Below, one piece after another: positions 27,290-36,114 of a DNA stretch of 64,000 nt. This DNA is from JACVRW01 sp963819115 (lineage in GTDB: Bacteria > Actinomycetota > Thermoleophilia > Solirubrobacterales > Thermoleophilaceae). The stretch covers positions 1,302,001 to 1,366,000 of the forward strand of contig CAWFUR010000011.1 in the NCBI GenBank assembly GCA_963819115.1, in the 5' to 3' direction. How positions within the stretch are numbered: position 1 is the stretch's first letter; every line of letters begins with the position of its first letter. The translations under genes were made by a program, and so were the position numbers. A model generated the notes under the pieces. It made no database searches, had not been told where the DNA came from, and saw only the letters and a list, made by a program, of their open reading frames with translations.

Positions 27290-28486
27290 ATGAGCTCACC
27301 GTCCCGCCTGCGCACCGCTCTCGTATTGGGCGCGTGCCTCGGGCTCGCCGGTCTGTCCGGATGCGCGTTCGGAGAGCCCAAGCCGACCACGGACGCGACC
27401 CTCACCACCGCCACGCTCCACGGCAACGTCTACTCGAGCTTCGACGGCACGACCGAGTACTGGTGGCAGTACGGCGGCACCACCGCCTACGGGTCCCAGA
27501 CGACTCACCGGTCGATCGCGATTCACGACGAGGACCCCCACGCCGTGTCCGAGCCGGTGTCCGGACTCGCACCGGACACCACCTACCACTACCAGCTCTG
27601 CGCCCGGGACGGCGAGGAGACGCCGCCGCGCACGAACTGCTCGAAGGACCAGACCCTCTCCACGGCGTCCGCGATCGGCAGCTCGCGCATCGCGTTCCTG
27701 TCGTTCCGCGACGGCAACGCCGAGATCTACTCGATGGCACCTGACGCCGGCGACCAGGTCCGGCTCACCAACGACCCGATGACCGACGAACAGCCGGCGT
27801 GGTCGCCCGACGCCACGAAGATCGCCTTCTACTCCGACCGCCACGTCGACACCGCCCAGGACGTGTTCGTGATGAATGCCGACGGGGGGAGCCCCACGCG
27901 CCTGACCGGCGACCCGGCCACGGACTGGCAACCCACGTGGTCACCCAATGGCGGCAAGATCGCCTTCGCCCGGGGAGACGACTCCAACTCCGAAATCTTC
28001 AGCATGAACGCCGACGGCGGCGGACAGACGAACCTCACGCACAGCGACGCCTACGAGAACTCACCCGCGTGGTCGCCCGACGGCACCAAGATCGCGTTCG
28101 TCGAGAACAGCGACATCTACGTGATGCCCGCGACCGGGGGCGCCGCGACCAACATCACCGACGACGACGCGGGCTCCGACGGGGACCCGGAATGGTCACC
28201 GGACGGCACGAAGATCGCCTACTCGTACGCCGAGACCGCTCCCGACCCGCAGATCGAGATCTATTCGATGGATCCGGACGGCGACAACAAGATCAACCTC
28301 ACCAACAACGCGGGCCATCAGCTCGACCCCACCTGGTCACCCGACGGCAGGAAGATCGCCTACTGGGACCTCCGCGGCGGACTCTGGGTCATGGATGCGG
28401 ACGGCAGCGATCAGGTGTCGCTCGGGGTGGAGGACGGTGCCCAGCCGGCCTGGTCTCGCGTGCCGGCGGCCCCGGCACTCCGCTAG
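27290..28486 (+). CDS. Lipoprotein with Fn3-like domain and TolB-type propeller
   Basis: 398 aa from ATG 27290. The signal peptide ALVLGACLGLAGLSGC has a lipobox (LSGC, Cys about residue 24), so it is probably a membrane-anchored exported lipoprotein. Residues about 30-125 look like a fibronectin-like domain (EYWWQYGGTTAYGSQT, GLAPDTTYHYQLCA). Six PD40/TolB repeats follow, each with the core PxWSPDGTKIAF or a close variant (AWSPDATKIAFYSDR, TWSPNGGKIAFARG, EWSPDGTKIAYSY). Its function is unknown; such propellers usually bind proteins or glycans. Convergent with the GGDEF-EAL gene; their stops share a CTAG. Confidence 0.88.
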   Translation: MSSPSRLRTALVLGACLGLAGLSGCAFGEPKPTTDATLTTATLHGNVYSSFDGTTEYWWQYGGTTAYGSQTTHRSIAIHDEDPHAVSEPVSGLAPDTTYHYQLCARDGEETPPRTNCSKDQTLSTASAIGSSRIAFLSFRDGNAEIYSMAPDAGDQVRLTNDPMTDEQPAWSPDATKIAFYSDRHVDTAQDVFVMNADGGSPTRLTGDPATDWQPTWSPNGGKIAFARGDDSNSEIFSMNADGGGQTNLTHSDAYENSPAWSPDGTKIAFVENSDIYVMPATGGAATNITDDDAGSDGDPEWSPDGTKIAYSYAETAPDPQIEIYSMDPDGDNKINLTNNAGHQLDPTWSPDGRKIAYWDLRGGLWVMDADGSDQVSLGVEDGAQPAWSRVPAAPALR

Positions 28487-30702
28487 GCGCGCAACAGCAG
28501 GGAGGTCGCGCGCTCGGCGGTGAGCGGGCGCGAGAGGAAGAACCCCTGCGCCAGCAGGCAGCCCTGCGCGGTGAGGAAGTCGCGCTGCTCGTGGCTCTCC
28601 ACGCCCTCGGCCACCACCTCGCGCCCGAGTGCCTGGGCCAGCCGGATGATCGCCGTGACCACGGCCGAGGCGGTGGCGCTGCCGGGCACGTCGCGCATGA
28701 AGGAGCGATCGATCTTGATCTGCTCGACCGGCAGCGTGCGCAGCCGGCTGAGCGACGAGAAGCCCTCGCCGAAGTCGTCGATGGCCAGGCCCACGCCGAG
28801 CGCGTGCAGGCGTCCGAGCGGCCCGCGCGCGGCGGCCTCGTCCATTGCCGCCGACTCGGTGATCTCCACGACGATGCGGGAGGGCTCGATGTCGTGGCTC
28901 TTGAGCGCGGCGGCCAGTGTGTCCACGTACTCGGGGCGCCGCAGCTCGCGCGGGGCCGCGTTCAGGCTCAGCCGGGGGGTGAGCCCGAGGTCGCGCCACT
29001 CGGCTGCCTGGCGGCACAGCTCGTTCACCACCCACTCGCCGATCGGCTCGATGAAGCCGCTGTGCTCGGCGGCGGGAATGAATGCGGCGGGAGGGACCAG
29101 ACCACGCGTCGGGTCGTTCCAGCGCAGCAGCGCCTCCACGGCCACCGGCTCACCGCTCCGCAGCGAGAAGATTGGCTGGTAGTGCAGCTCGAGCTGGCCG
29201 CGCTCGATCGACCGGCGCAGGCGGGCGGTGAGGGAGAGCCGGTCGATCGGCTGCTGCTCCTCCGGCGCGTACACGGCGTAGCCGGAGCGCCCGGCCCGCT
29301 TGGCCTGGTACATCGCCGTGTCCGCCTGGCGCAGCAGCTCGGACCCGTCGCCGGCCAGGTGGGGGGCGAGGCTCAGGCCCACGCTGGCGGTCACGTGAAG
29401 CTCCGCGTCCGCGACCTCGAAGGGCTCGGCCAGGGCCTCGGAGAGTCGCTTGGCGGCGATCACCGCGTGCTCCAGGCCGTTCGCGGGCAGGTCCATGAGG
29501 AGCATGAAGAACTCGTCGCCGCCGGCGTGCGCCAACACGTCTCCGTAGCGCTTCACCGACTCGAGGCGGTGCGCCACGGCCACCAGCAGCTCGTCGCCCA
29601 CCGCGTGCCCGAGGCTGTCATTCACAAGCTTGAAGTCGTCGAGGTCCAGGCAGAGCAGCCCCACGGAGAGCCCCACGCCCACGGCCCGGTCCAGCACGTC
29701 GGACACGGTCTCGGCCAGGTGGGCCCGGTTGGGCAGCCCGGTCAGCTGGTCGTGGTAGGCGAGGAAGGCCACGCGCTGCTCGGCCCGCCGCCGCTCGGTG
29801 ATGTCCTCGCCGGAGCCCAGCGCGCCCGCCACCTGCCCGCCGTCGTCGTAGAGCACCGTGTTGTGCCAGGACACGAGCCGCACCTCGCTCGCCGCGGTGA
29901 CCACCGAGCTTTCGAAGCCGTCCACGGGTTCGACCTCGCCCCGGATCACGCGCTCGAACCCGGCCCGGGCCGCCTGGCGCTCGTCCGCCGGCACGGCCAG
30001 CTCGAACCAGTCGTGCCCGAGGATCTCGCCCTCTGAGCGGCCCAACACCTCACAGGCCCGGCGGTTGGCCAGGCTGACGCTGCCGTCGGCGGCAAGCACG
30101 AGCATCATGGTCGCGGCGATGTCCAGATAGCCCTGCGCGCGGTCGCGCTCCTCGCGCACCTGCACCTCGGTCTCGTGAAGCGCGCCCTGGGTGCTCTTCA
30201 GCTCGGTCACGTCCATGAGCACGCCCTGGGTGGCCAGGGGCCGGCCCTCGTCGTCTCGGATCACGGCGTCGCGCTCCCAGACCCACACCACGCGGCCGTC
30301 GGCGGCGATCATGCGGAACTCGCCCTCGTAGGGGATGGCCTCGGCGAAGGTCAGCCGCTCGGCGGCCAGCACGCGCTCCCGGTCCTCGGGATGGATGCGC
30401 TCGGACCAGAGGTCCGGAAACGTCAGCCAGTCCGCGGCCGGAAAGCCGAGCAGAGACTCGATCTGCGGGCTCACGTAGATGAACGGTGCGTCGGCGCTGA
30501 ACTCGGCGATATAGGTCACCGCCGGTATGTGCTCGACGAGCGTGCGGTAGGGCACGTCGAACGACGCGAGAGGATCGGCGTCGTCCAGCGCCTCGGTGGA
30601 TAGGGCTCGGCCTGGCTGCATGGATAATCCGTGGCCCGTACCGGCGACGTGGCCTACATGCCCTAGATCGGGCGTTTGGGGGACTACCTTGAGGAAGGAC
30701 AT
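28483..30702 (-). CDS. PAS-PAS-GGDEF-EAL cyclic-di-GMP protein
   Basis: 739 aa. Two PAS domains (about 50-180, AVTYIAEFSADAPFIYVSPQ; about 190-310) precede a GGDEF domain (intact GGDEF at about 393-397) and an EAL domain (EALLRW near 523). The EAL part also keeps SLNAAPRELR, EITES, DDFGEGFSSL, KIDRSFM and AEGVES, so both diguanylate cyclase and phosphodiesterase sites look competent. There is no membrane segment. The PAS domains suggest control by a small ligand or redox state. ATG 30702 is the longest start and lies at the edge of an element copy; ATG 30621, just before the first PAS, is an alternative. Confidence 0.92.
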   Translation of the reverse strand: MSFLKVVPQTPDLGHVGHVAGTGHGLSMQPGRALSTEALDDADPLASFDVPYRTLVEHIPAVTYIAEFSADAPFIYVSPQIESLLGFPAADWLTFPDLWSERIHPEDRERVLAAERLTFAEAIPYEGEFRMIAADGRVVWVWERDAVIRDDEGRPLATQGVLMDVTELKSTQGALHETEVQVREERDRAQGYLDIAATMMLVLAADGSVSLANRRACEVLGRSEGEILGHDWFELAVPADERQAARAGFERVIRGEVEPVDGFESSVVTAASEVRLVSWHNTVLYDDGGQVAGALGSGEDITERRRAEQRVAFLAYHDQLTGLPNRAHLAETVSDVLDRAVGVGLSVGLLCLDLDDFKLVNDSLGHAVGDELLVAVAHRLESVKRYGDVLAHAGGDEFFMLLMDLPANGLEHAVIAAKRLSEALAEPFEVADAELHVTASVGLSLAPHLAGDGSELLRQADTAMYQAKRAGRSGYAVYAPEEQQPIDRLSLTARLRRSIERGQLELHYQPIFSLRSGEPVAVEALLRWNDPTRGLVPPAAFIPAAEHSGFIEPIGEWVVNELCRQAAEWRDLGLTPRLSLNAAPRELRRPEYVDTLAAALKSHDIEPSRIVVEITESAAMDEAAARGPLGRLHALGVGLAIDDFGEGFSSLSRLRTLPVEQIKIDRSFMRDVPGSATASAVVTAIIRLAQALGREVVAEGVESHEQRDFLTAQGCLLAQGFFLSRPLTAERATSLLLRA

Positions 30703-30745
30703 GGCTGCGGTGCTCGCCCGGTCACCGATCGGGCTCCGCTCCTCG
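30700..30745 (+). repeat. Palindromic element copy 5
   Basis: Plus-oriented copy between the GGDEF-EAL and DUF3052 genes. It starts CATGGCTGCGGTGCTCG and has the stem CCCGGT-CACCG-ATCGGG with one G-T wobble. A second CTGCGCTCCTCCCTCG tail follows at about 30757, hinting at a decayed tandem copy. Confidence 0.8.
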
Positions 30746-30784
30746 CCGGCCCGGCCTGCGCTCCTCCCTCGCGTCGCTGAGGGC

Positions 30785-31231
30785 TCAGGCGGCGGTGCGC
30801 GCGCCGGTCTTGCGGAGCGCGCGGGGGACGACGAAGCGGATCCCGGAGCGCTCGTCGTCGATGGAGCAGGTCTTGTTGTCGATCAGGCCCAGGGTCTTGG
30901 CGTGGGGGACCAGCTTCATCTGGTTCACATAATTCTCGTGTCCCCGCTTGCGCGTGATGATCCAGAGGTAGCCGGTGTCGCGCAAGCGGGCGCGGTAGGC
31001 GCTGAGTGCGTCCACGGCCTCGTCCATCGACTCCACGAGCACGATTGCGCCGTCCAGGTCCCCGGAGCGGACGAGCCCGCGACCGAGCGTCTCCTTGACG
31101 TCACGGCGCAGGCCGGATCCCACGTCGCCGGTCACCTCAACCCGTTCGGAGGGCTTCACCCCGAGCTTTTGAACCGCCGTCCTGTGGCTGTAGTCGCGTT
31201 CCCTGTCCATGGAAGACCTGAATTGTCTCAT
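30785..31231 (-). CDS. DUF3052 family protein
   Basis: 148 aa (141 if ATG 31210 is the start). The family pattern is visible: DYSHRTAVQKLGVKPSERVE, then AIVLVESMDEAVDALSAYRA, GYLWIITRKRGHENY and a C-terminal DNKTCSIDDERSGIRFVVPR. DUF3052 proteins are small, cytoplasmic and of unknown function, widespread in Actinobacteria. Upstream the divergent dapA lies 69 bases away. No catalytic motif is seen. Confidence 0.8.
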   Translation of the reverse strand: MRQFRSSMDRERDYSHRTAVQKLGVKPSERVEVTGDVGSGLRRDVKETLGRGLVRSGDLDGAIVLVESMDEAVDALSAYRARLRDTGYLWIITRKRGHENYVNQMKLVPHAKTLGLIDNKTCSIDDERSGIRFVVPRALRKTGARTAA

Positions 31232-31300
31232 TTGCGGGGGCTGTTTCGGAAGGGATGACAGCGCGCTATCGTGCCGCGGGGTCGATCGGAAGGGGTTCGC

Positions 31301-32170
31301 ATGGGGTTAATGGACCGAGCCAGGAAGCTCGAGGGCATCCTCACGGCGATGGTCACGCCGTTCGACGCGCGCGGGGCCGTGGACGAGGACGCCACCGTGC
31401 GTCTCATCCACGAGCTGCTGGAGAGCGGCTCGGACGGCCTGGTGGTGGCCGGCACCACGGGGGAGGGGGCCACGCTCGCGGACGAGGAGATGGCCCGGCT
31501 GTGGGAGCTGGCGGTGGCCGAGTCCGGCTCGGCCCCGGTCATCGCGGGCACGGGCACCAACGACACGCGCCACACCGCCGAGCTCACCGAGCGCGCCGCC
31601 GAGGCGGGTGTGGACGCCGTGCTGGTGGTCACGCCCTACTACAACAAGCCGAACCGGCGCGGCCTGAAGGCCCACTTCGAGGCCGTGGCCTCGGTCACCG
31701 AACTTCCGCTGATCCTCTACAACATCCCCTCGCGCTGCGTGGTGGACATGCCCAACGACCTGCTGGCCGAGCTGGCCGAGATCGACAACGTGACCGCCGT
31801 GAAGCAGGCCCGCTACGAGGACCTTGCCCCGATCGAGGGCCTCGACCTCCTGGCCGGGAACGACGACGTGCTGGCCAAGGTGCTCGACATGGGCGGGACC
31901 GGCGGCATCCATGTGGGCTCCCACCTCGTGGGCCGCGAGATGCGGCGCATGATCGACGAGCCCGAGAACCGGGCCGAGATCCAGCAGTCCCTCGCGGGGT
32001 TCTTCGAGGCCCTGGCCGTCACCACCAACCCGATTCCCATCAAGGCTGCACTGAACATGGCCGGACACGATGTCGGTGGGCTGCGGCTCCCGCTCGTGGA
32101 GGCCTCTGACGAGGAGAGCGCCGTGATTCGCACCGCCCTCGAGCGCCACGGGCTGCTCGCCCAGGTTTGA
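31301..32170 (+). CDS. dapA: 4-hydroxy-tetrahydrodipicolinate synthase
   Basis: 289 aa from ATG 31301, with GAAGGGG about 6 bases ahead; upstream GTG and ATG codons give extra residues with no homology. It condenses pyruvate with aspartate semialdehyde. The TIM-barrel motifs are intact: AMVTPFD, VAGTTGEGATL, TPYYNKPNRRGLKAHF with the catalytic Tyr, YNIPSR, and the Schiff-base Lys168 in TAVKQA. A -10 candidate TATCGT lies about 30 bases upstream. It overlaps rnj by TTGA, a common actinobacterial pairing. Confidence 0.95.
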   Translation: MGLMDRARKLEGILTAMVTPFDARGAVDEDATVRLIHELLESGSDGLVVAGTTGEGATLADEEMARLWELAVAESGSAPVIAGTGTNDTRHTAELTERAAEAGVDAVLVVTPYYNKPNRRGLKAHFEAVASVTELPLILYNIPSRCVVDMPNDLLAELAEIDNVTAVKQARYEDLAPIEGLDLLAGNDDVLAKVLDMGGTGGIHVGSHLVGREMRRMIDEPENRAEIQQSLAGFFEALAVTTNPIPIKAALNMAGHDVGGLRLPLVEASDEESAVIRTALERHGLLAQV

Positions 32171-33834
32171 GCCGAGACGGCTTGCTTCGCGTCCTGCCGC
32201 TCGGCGGCCTGGGCGAGATCGGCAAGAACATGACGGTCATCGAGTTCGGTGGCCGCATCGTGGTTGTGGACACCGGCCTGATGTTCCCCCAGCCCGACCA
32301 GCTCGGGATCGACCTCGTGCTGCCGGACTTCGCCTACCTGCGTGACCGGGCCGACGACATCGACGCCATCGTGCTCACTCACGGGCACGAGGATCACGTG
32401 GGGGCGCTGCCGTTCGTGCTGCGCGAGCTGGACCGCCCGCCGCCCATCTACGGCGGGCCGCTCACCGCGGCGATGGTGCGTTCCAAGCTCGACGAGCACA
32501 AGCTGAAGGGCGTGGAGGTGGAGGACGTGCTCGCGGGCGCGACCTTCGACGCCGGGCCGTTCTCGGTGGAGATGGTGAAGATGGCCCATTCCATCCCCGA
32601 CATGTTCGCCGCGGCCATCACCTGCGACCTCGGGACGATCCTGATCACGGGCGATTACAAGTTCGACCAGACCCCCGTGGACGGGGTGCCGGCGGACGTC
32701 GCGCGGCTGGCGGAGCTTGGCCGCGAGGGACTTCTGCTCCTATGTGGCGACTCCACCAACGCGGACCGGCCGGGATGGTCTGTCTCGGAGTCCAGCGTCG
32801 GGCCACGGCTGAACGAGGTGTTCGCCCGCTGCGAGGGACGCATTGTGGTCACGTGCTTCGCCTCCAACATCCACCGCGTCCAGCAGGTTGTGGACGCCGC
32901 CGCCGAGCAGGAGCGCAAGGTCGCGCTGGTCGGGCGCTCGATGCGCAAGAACGTGAACATCGGCCGGATGCTGGGGCACATCGACATTCCCGAGGGGCTG
33001 CTGGTGGGCCCGAGCGAGATCGAGGACTTCCCGGACCACAAGGTGGTGGTGGTGTCCACCGGCAGCCAGGGGGAGCCTTTGTCCGCCCTGCGGCGGATGG
33101 CCCACGACGACCATCCCCACGTGACGCTCCACTCGGCCGACACGGTGATCTTCTCCGCGACGCCTGTGCCGGGCAACGAGCGGGCGGTGAACGAGACGAT
33201 CGACCGCATCTACCGCCTCGGCGCCACCGCGATCACCCCGTCCGAGGTGCCCATCCACGCTTCGGGCCATGGCTACGCGGAGGAGCTGAAGCTGATGCTC
33301 AACCTGACGCAGCCCCAGTACGTGATGCCCGTGCACGGCGACCACAAGCGGCTCTATCTCCACGGTCGCCTCGCCGAAGCCGTGGGCATCCCCGAAGAGT
33401 CGGTGTTCCTGGGGGAGAACGGCCGCCCGCTGGAGCTTGACGGGCGCGGCGCCCGCTTCGGCGAGCCCGAGCAGGCGGGCATGATCTTCGTGGACGGCAT
33501 GGAGGTGGGGGACATCGAGGACGTGGCCCTGCGCGACCGCCGCATGCTCTCCGCGGACGGGATCTTCATCGTGGTGGCCACCGTCTCGGAGCAGGACGGC
33601 CGCTCGGTGGTGCCGCCCGAGATCATGTTCCGTGGCGTGCCCTTCATCGACGAGGACGACGGCTTCGTGGCCGACCTGCGCGACGCGGTGGACGCCTCGC
33701 TCGGGCGCTCGGCCAAGGAGCACATCACCGAGATCGACCTGCTCCAGGACCACCTCCACGACGACGTGGCCGAGTTCGTCTACGAGCAGCTGCGCCGGCG
33801 GCCGATGATCCTGCCCGTCGTGGTGGAGGTCTAG
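32167..33834 (+). CDS. rnj: Ribonuclease J
   Basis: 555 aa from TTG 32167 in a TTGA overlap with dapA. Metallo-beta-lactamase/beta-CASP nuclease: zinc motif THGHEDHVGALPF, GDYKFDQTPVDG, LLLCGDSTNADRPGWSVSES in parts, the beta-CASP VSTGSQGEPLSALRRMAH and PVHGDHKRLYLH, and a C-terminal domain of about 100 residues. It cuts RNA internally and also degrades from the 5' end. With RNase Y (45145) and PNPase (23008) it covers the main mRNA decay enzymes. Confidence 0.96.
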   Translation: MSRDGLLRVLPLGGLGEIGKNMTVIEFGGRIVVVDTGLMFPQPDQLGIDLVLPDFAYLRDRADDIDAIVLTHGHEDHVGALPFVLRELDRPPPIYGGPLTAAMVRSKLDEHKLKGVEVEDVLAGATFDAGPFSVEMVKMAHSIPDMFAAAITCDLGTILITGDYKFDQTPVDGVPADVARLAELGREGLLLLCGDSTNADRPGWSVSESSVGPRLNEVFARCEGRIVVTCFASNIHRVQQVVDAAAEQERKVALVGRSMRKNVNIGRMLGHIDIPEGLLVGPSEIEDFPDHKVVVVSTGSQGEPLSALRRMAHDDHPHVTLHSADTVIFSATPVPGNERAVNETIDRIYRLGATAITPSEVPIHASGHGYAEELKLMLNLTQPQYVMPVHGDHKRLYLHGRLAEAVGIPEESVFLGENGRPLELDGRGARFGEPEQAGMIFVDGMEVGDIEDVALRDRRMLSADGIFIVVATVSEQDGRSVVPPEIMFRGVPFIDEDDGFVADLRDAVDASLGRSAKEHITEIDLLQDHLHDDVAEFVYEQLRRRPMILPVVVEV

Positions 33835-33837
33835 GCG

Positions 33838-34587
33838 CTAGGGAATCGGCTGTGAGGCCGGGGGACCGCCGCTCACCACGGCGTGACCCTGGAACTGGCA
33901 CCCGCCGGCACCCGCGCCATCGGCGATCAGCGAGAGGACTCCGCTGAGCGCCGAGGTGCTCGGAGCAGACGCGACGATCGGTGAGGACTCGATCGCGCGC
34001 GGGCCCGTGGAGGTCACGGCGGCCACGGCCTGCGCAACGGTCCCGACGTTCCCGAACGACGCCTCCTCACCGTCGGCGCTGGCCCCGGCCTCGCTCGACT
34101 GCACGCGCACCTCGGCGCGCGGGCCGGTCATGTCGGCCACGCAGGCACCGGTCACGGTCAGGGGTCCGTACTGGACCAGGGTCACCGGTGCGCCGCCCGG
34201 GACCGCGTTCTTGGCGCCGATCACGCGCAGCGAATCCACGGCGGCCGCGGTGTTCGCCCTGTTCGCCCCGTTCGCCTGGGCCGCGCTCGGGACCTGGCTC
34301 AGCGTGGATTCCTTTATGTCCTCGCCGGTGATCGTGGCGAGGGCCACGTCACGTCCCTGAATCGTGCTGTTGCGGATGTCGAGACCGCGGATCTCGTTGT
34401 TGCGAATGTCCTTGGTGCGGATGTCGTTGTTGCGCAGGTCCGCGCTGCGAACGGTGTTGTTCCTGATCTCACGGGAGTCGATGTAGCCGGTGGCCACGCC
34501 GTACGACACGCCGCCGAGGGAGACGAAGAGGGCGATCAGGGAGATCACGAGCGCGGGGCTGGGCCGCAGGCGAGACAGGTGCTTCAA
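33838..34587 (-). CDS. Exported protein with decapeptide repeats
   Basis: 249 aa from TTG 34587, with GAGGAG about 10 bases ahead. One N-terminal hydrophobic segment (ALVISLIALFVSLGGVSYG) is followed by about six ten-residue repeats of the form x-D/E-I/L-R-N-N-x-I/V-R-x (for example ADLRNNDIRT, KDIRNNEIRG), as in a right-handed helix of pentapeptide type. The rest is Ala/Ser/Gly-rich. Similar short exported proteins are, from memory, numerous in Thermoleophilia; the function is unknown. No LPXTG or lipobox is present. It lies 3 bases after rnj in opposite orientation. Confidence 0.75.
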   Translation of the reverse strand: MKHLSRLRPSPALVISLIALFVSLGGVSYGVATGYIDSREIRNNTVRSADLRNNDIRTKDIRNNEIRGLDIRNSTIQGRDVALATITGEDIKESTLSQVPSAAQANGANRANTAAAVDSLRVIGAKNAVPGGAPVTLVQYGPLTVTGACVADMTGPRAEVRVQSSEAGASADGEEASFGNVGTVAQAVAAVTSTGPRAIESSPIVASAPSTSALSGVLSLIADGAGAGGCQFQGHAVVSGGPPASQPIP

Positions 34588-34656
34588 GGGAACCGAGCTC
34601 CTCGGTGTCGGGTTCGGACTTCGAGAGGGAACACGCCGGTCGCGCGAATGGTGCGC

Positions 34657-36114
34657 CTAGACCCGGTCGGCCGCGGCGGGCGGCTCGGCCGCCTCGGGCG
34701 TCGTCGCGTCACCGGCGAGCGGCAGGGTGATCACGAAGCGCGCGCCACCGCCGGGCGCGTCCAGCACCTCGACGCGGCCAGCGTGGGCCTCGGCCACCGC
34801 TCTCACGATGGCCAGTCCGAGGCCACTCCCGCCTCCCGCGCTGTCCCCGCCACCGCGGGCGAAGCGCTCGAAGATCCGCTCGCGCATCGGCTCGGGGATG
34901 CCGGGGCCGCGGTCCTCCACCACGACCACGGCCGAGCCGCCGGTGGCGCGGATCGACACGGTGACCGGGGTGCCGGGAGCCGTGTGGATGAGGGCGTTCT
35001 CGATCAGGTTCGCCATCAGCCGGTGCAGGTCGTCGGCCACGCCGAGCACGGGCACCGGCTCGGGCGCGTCCAGCGTCAGCGTGTGCCCGGCGGCAAGCGG
35101 GTCGGCCTCGATCGTCGCCTCGGCCGCCACCACCGCCAGGTCGAGCGCCAGACGGGGGGCCTGGCGGCCGGCGTCGGCGCGGGCCAGGAGCAGGAGGTCC
35201 GCCACGAGGCGCCGCATCCGGCGGGAGGAGCGCAGGGCGGAGCCGGCCATGTCGCGGCTCTCGCCTTCCAGCTCCGGCTCGAGCAGCTCGAGGTTGGCGA
35301 GGATGCTGGTGAGTGGCGTGCGCAGCTCGTGTGAGGCGTCGGCCACGAAGTCCCGCTGGCGCTCGAGCGCGGCCTCGCTCTCGCCGCGGGCGGCGCTCAG
35401 CTCCCGGAGCATGTCCTCGAGCGTCTCGGCCAGGTCCGACACCTCGTCGTTGGCGCGCGGCTTGGGAAGGGTCACGTCCGGGTCGCGCGTGCGGGCCACC
35501 TCGCGCGCAGCGCGGGTAAGTCCGGCGATCGGGCGCATCGCGCGGCGGGCCACGTAGAGGCCGCCCAGGAAGGCCAGAACGGTGCCGCCGAAGACGCCGA
35601 AGGCCAGAAAGACCCTCACCTTGTTCACGGTGAGCTCCACGCTGTTCTCGGGCTTCGCGTACTGCACGTAGGCCACCGGCTCGGCCACGGGGCGAGGTAT
35701 GCGGTCGAACGTGCCGCGCGGCTCGAGCGCGGGTGCCACCAGCTGGCGCGACACCACCCGCAGGTCGCCCACATGCGAGATGCCGTCCTGAGCGCCGGTG
35801 AGCGGGGCGGCGCCGGGGGGATAGACCACGCCGCCGGTCAGGTTCACGATCCGCACCACGGCCCCGCCCGACGAGTACGCGTTCAGGACCTCCTCGTCCG
35901 ACCGGTCGAGCGCCTGGCGCCCGCTCGAGTCGGGCTCCACGGACAGGTTGTCCTGGAGGTCGGCCGCGGTGGCGCGCAGATCGTCGTCGAAGCCGTCTCG
36001 GATGCGCTGCTCGGCCACGGCGCCGATCACGATCGCGAACAGGCAGAGGATGGCGAAGGTCAGGGCGGCGGTGACCACGGCCACCTTGAGCCGGACGGGC
36101 AGGCGGGTCCTCAT
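34657..36114 (-). CDS. Two-component sensor histidine kinase
   Basis: 485 aa. Two membrane segments (about 10-33 and 167-190) enclose an extracytoplasmic sensor domain. A HAMP linker (ARRAMRPIAGLTRAAREVAR) leads to the HisKA domain with the phospho-His in DASHELRTPLTS, and the HATPase domain has N (LIENALIHT), G1 (EDRGPGIPEP) and G2 (GSGLGLAIV) boxes. The C-terminal 20 residues are Ala/Pro/Glu-rich. It is coupled to the response regulator gene by an ATGA overlap. The stimulus is unknown. Confidence 0.94.
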   Translation of the reverse strand: MRTRLPVRLKVAVVTAALTFAILCLFAIVIGAVAEQRIRDGFDDDLRATAADLQDNLSVEPDSSGRQALDRSDEEVLNAYSSGGAVVRIVNLTGGVVYPPGAAPLTGAQDGISHVGDLRVVSRQLVAPALEPRGTFDRIPRPVAEPVAYVQYAKPENSVELTVNKVRVFLAFGVFGGTVLAFLGGLYVARRAMRPIAGLTRAAREVARTRDPDVTLPKPRANDEVSDLAETLEDMLRELSAARGESEAALERQRDFVADASHELRTPLTSILANLELLEPELEGESRDMAGSALRSSRRMRRLVADLLLLARADAGRQAPRLALDLAVVAAEATIEADPLAAGHTLTLDAPEPVPVLGVADDLHRLMANLIENALIHTAPGTPVTVSIRATGGSAVVVVEDRGPGIPEPMRERIFERFARGGGDSAGGGSGLGLAIVRAVAEAHAGRVEVLDAPGGGARFVITLPLAGDATTPEAAEPPAAADRV

